From Methylosinus sp. C49 (GTDB taxonomy: Bacteria > Pseudomonadota > Alphaproteobacteria > Rhizobiales > Beijerinckiaceae), in contig NZ_AP022332.1 in the NCBI RefSeq assembly GCF_009936375.1, forward strand, positions 3,008,501 to 3,072,500: 64,000 nt of DNA, given 5' to 3'. The translations under genes and the position numbers were made by a program. Positions within the stretch are counted from its first letter, which is position 1, and each line of letters begins with the position of its first letter. The notes beneath the pieces are model-generated. The model saw only the letters and a list, made by a program, of their open reading frames with translations, was not told the origin of the DNA and made no database searches. This document shows, piece after piece, positions 62,925 through 64,000 of the stretch.

Positions 62925-64000
62925 TCACAAAGACGGCGCGAATAGCGCCGGTATCGCGAGGCGGAACGCCGTGCCGTCGCCCGGCTGCGACTCGACCTCT
63001 ATCTCCCAGCCGTGACGATCCGCGATAGATTTGCAGATCGCCAGCTCTATGCCGGCGCCGGCATATTCCACATCGCTCTGCGGCTGGCTGAAGGGCTCGA
63101 AAATTCGCTGCGCGAAATCCTGCTCGAAGCCGACGCCTTTGTCGACGATGGAGAGGCGAATGGCGCCCTGCTCCAGCGTCGCCGCGATCGTCACCTCGGC
63201 CGGCCGGCCGGGCTTGCGATATTTCACCGCATTCGCGACGATATTCTGCATCAGGCAGGCGAATTGCGCGCGGTCGCCGACGAAAGCGGCGGCGGGAATA
63301 TCGACCTCGAGCCGCGTCGCGCCCGCTTCGATCGATTGCGCCAGCGCGGCGAGGGAGAATTGCACCTCCTCGCGCAGATCCAGCGCCTCCAATTGCTGAT
63401 CGCCGTAGATAGTGCGCGCATAAATGAGCAGATCGCCGACGAGCTTGCGCCCGCGCACGGCCGCGCAACGCATATGCGCGCTCGCCTGCGCGATCTCCTC
63501 GCAGCATCCCGCCGCCATGGCGGCGTCGAGCCGTGTCGATTGCGCGGCGATCTCGTTCAACGGCTGCTGCAGATCGAGGGAGGCGACATAGGCGAATTGG
63601 CCGAGCCGCTCATTGGCGCGCTCGAGCTCCGCGACGCTGGCGGTGAGCGCGCGCTCCACCTCTCGCCGCCTCGTCATGTCGAGGATCGTGGCCGTCACCA
63701 GCAGCTCGCGCGCGGTCGCCAGCGGCGCGAGCCCGATCTCGACCGGAAACTCGCCGCCGTCGCGACGCCGCGCCTTGATCTCATGGCCGACGCCCATCAT
63801 GCGGCGGCTCGGATCGGCGTAAAAGAGCCGGCGGTAGGCGGCGTGGCGGCGTTGGACGACCGCCGGCGTCAAAAGATCAACCGAGCGGCCGATCAGCTCA
63901 TCGCGCGCATAGCCGAACAAAAGCTCCGTCTCATGATTGGCGTAGCGCACCAGCCCATCTGAGCCGACGATGAGAATCGCCGCCGGCGAAGCCTCGACCA
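62925..64000 (-). CDS. PAS-domain sensor kinase-like protein lacking the H-box histidine (5' end off window)
   Basis: The frame is open to the right edge, giving at least 358 residues. A PAS domain (SPAAILIVGSDGLVRYANHE to ELLFGYARDELIGRSVDLL) is followed by a dimerisation helix and an HATPase domain (NIVANAVKYRKPGRP N-box, IVDKGVGFEQ G1). The H-box reads YVASLDLQQPLNE, where kin of this subfamily have SHDLQEPL: Leu (codon 63576-63578) replaces the phospho-accepting His. The G2 box reads GAGIELAICK instead of GTGIGLAICK. Catalysis is thus doubtful, and it may be a pseudokinase sensor or a decaying gene. The true N-terminus is outside the window. Confidence 0.85.
   Translation of the reverse strand, partial: VEASPAAILIVGSDGLVRYANHETELLFGYARDELIGRSVDLLTPAVVQRRHAAYRRLFYADPSRRMMGVGHEIKARRRDGGEFPVEIGLAPLATARELLVTATILDMTRRREVERALTASVAELERANERLGQFAYVASLDLQQPLNEIAAQSTRLDAAMAAGCCEEIAQASAHMRCAAVRGRKLVGDLLIYARTIYGDQQLEALDLREEVQFSLAALAQSIEAGATRLEVDIPAAAFVGDRAQFACLMQNIVANAVKYRKPGRPAEVTIAATLEQGAIRLSIVDKGVGFEQDFAQRIFEPFSQPQSDVEYAGAGIELAICKSIADRHGWEIEVESQPGDGTAFRLAIPALFAPSL

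Noticed and set aside
1-64000. CRISPR arrays, rRNA or tRNA genes
   Set aside because: No regularly spaced repeats or structural RNA genes were found by eye on either strand.

Overview
The window is GC-rich DNA with overlapping (ATGA) gene junctions and an alphaproteobacterial gene repertoire: rsfS-rlmH, clpS-clpA, uvrA, dctA, an XapX protein, DUF692/DUF2063 genes and a LysR-pirin pair. I infer an environmental Hyphomicrobiales-type organism, possibly methylotroph- or methanotroph-related. I cannot name a species. No tRNA, rRNA or CRISPR array is visible.

Layout. (1) 1-13.4 kb is an accessory, partly eroded region. It holds a partial methyltransferase, an AraC regulator broken by one extra base, a truncated hypothetical gene, a 2102-residue STAND NTPase with an N-terminal nuclease-like domain plus an overlapping partner gene (a candidate Avs-like anti-phage system), an XRE regulator with a palindromic operator, a nucleotidyltransferase-domain protein, and an RHH/GNAT toxin-antitoxin pair. 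A diverged direct repeat (9317-9363 and 13288-13333) brackets the last four genes, and a 5'-truncated PepSY gene starts just beyond it. (2) 14.1-25.1 kb is a detoxification or small-molecule-metabolism cluster: alpha/beta hydrolase, isochorismatase-like hydrolase, MFS, XapX, amidohydrolase, VOC protein, a DoxX-DUF1275 fusion, LysR, pirin, DoxX, and an MFS gene interrupted by one amber codon. (3) 25.1-30.7 kb has an alginate-export-type porin, an AraC regulator and a large winged-helix/ATPase regulator. (4) 30.8-31.6 kb is decayed DNA with an IS630 remnant and a third copy of the repeat core.

(5) 31.6-46.3 kb is the most interesting part. Two complete bufferin-type RiPP metallophore loci face each other tail to tail. 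The first (+ strand) encodes a DUF2282 precursor with four Cys, a DUF692/MNIO enzyme, a DUF2063 partner and DoxX. The second (- strand) encodes a six-Cys precursor, its own MNIO enzyme and its own DUF2063 protein. Both precursor genes carry a similar ECF-sigma-like promoter motif. Upstream of the second locus, on the same strand, lie an outer-membrane barrel, a flavin/[2Fe-2S] reductase, a membrane polyferredoxin with a cyclic-nucleotide-binding-like domain, a di-heme peroxidase, a SphA-like porin and DctA. I infer a metal (copper)-stress and periplasmic redox neighbourhood.

(6) 46.4-64 kb is mostly housekeeping: aldo/keto reductase, ferredoxin, MtnC-like phosphatase, uvrA, glycosyltransferase, clpA/clpS, DEAD-box helicase, rlmH, rsfS, quinone oxidoreductase, FAD monooxygenase and a partial PAS-kinase. 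The kinase lacks the phospho-accepting histidine. Between rsfS and the quinone oxidoreductase is a candidate small RNA whose first hairpin loop carries an anti-Shine-Dalgarno CCUCCC motif, followed by a strong intrinsic terminator.
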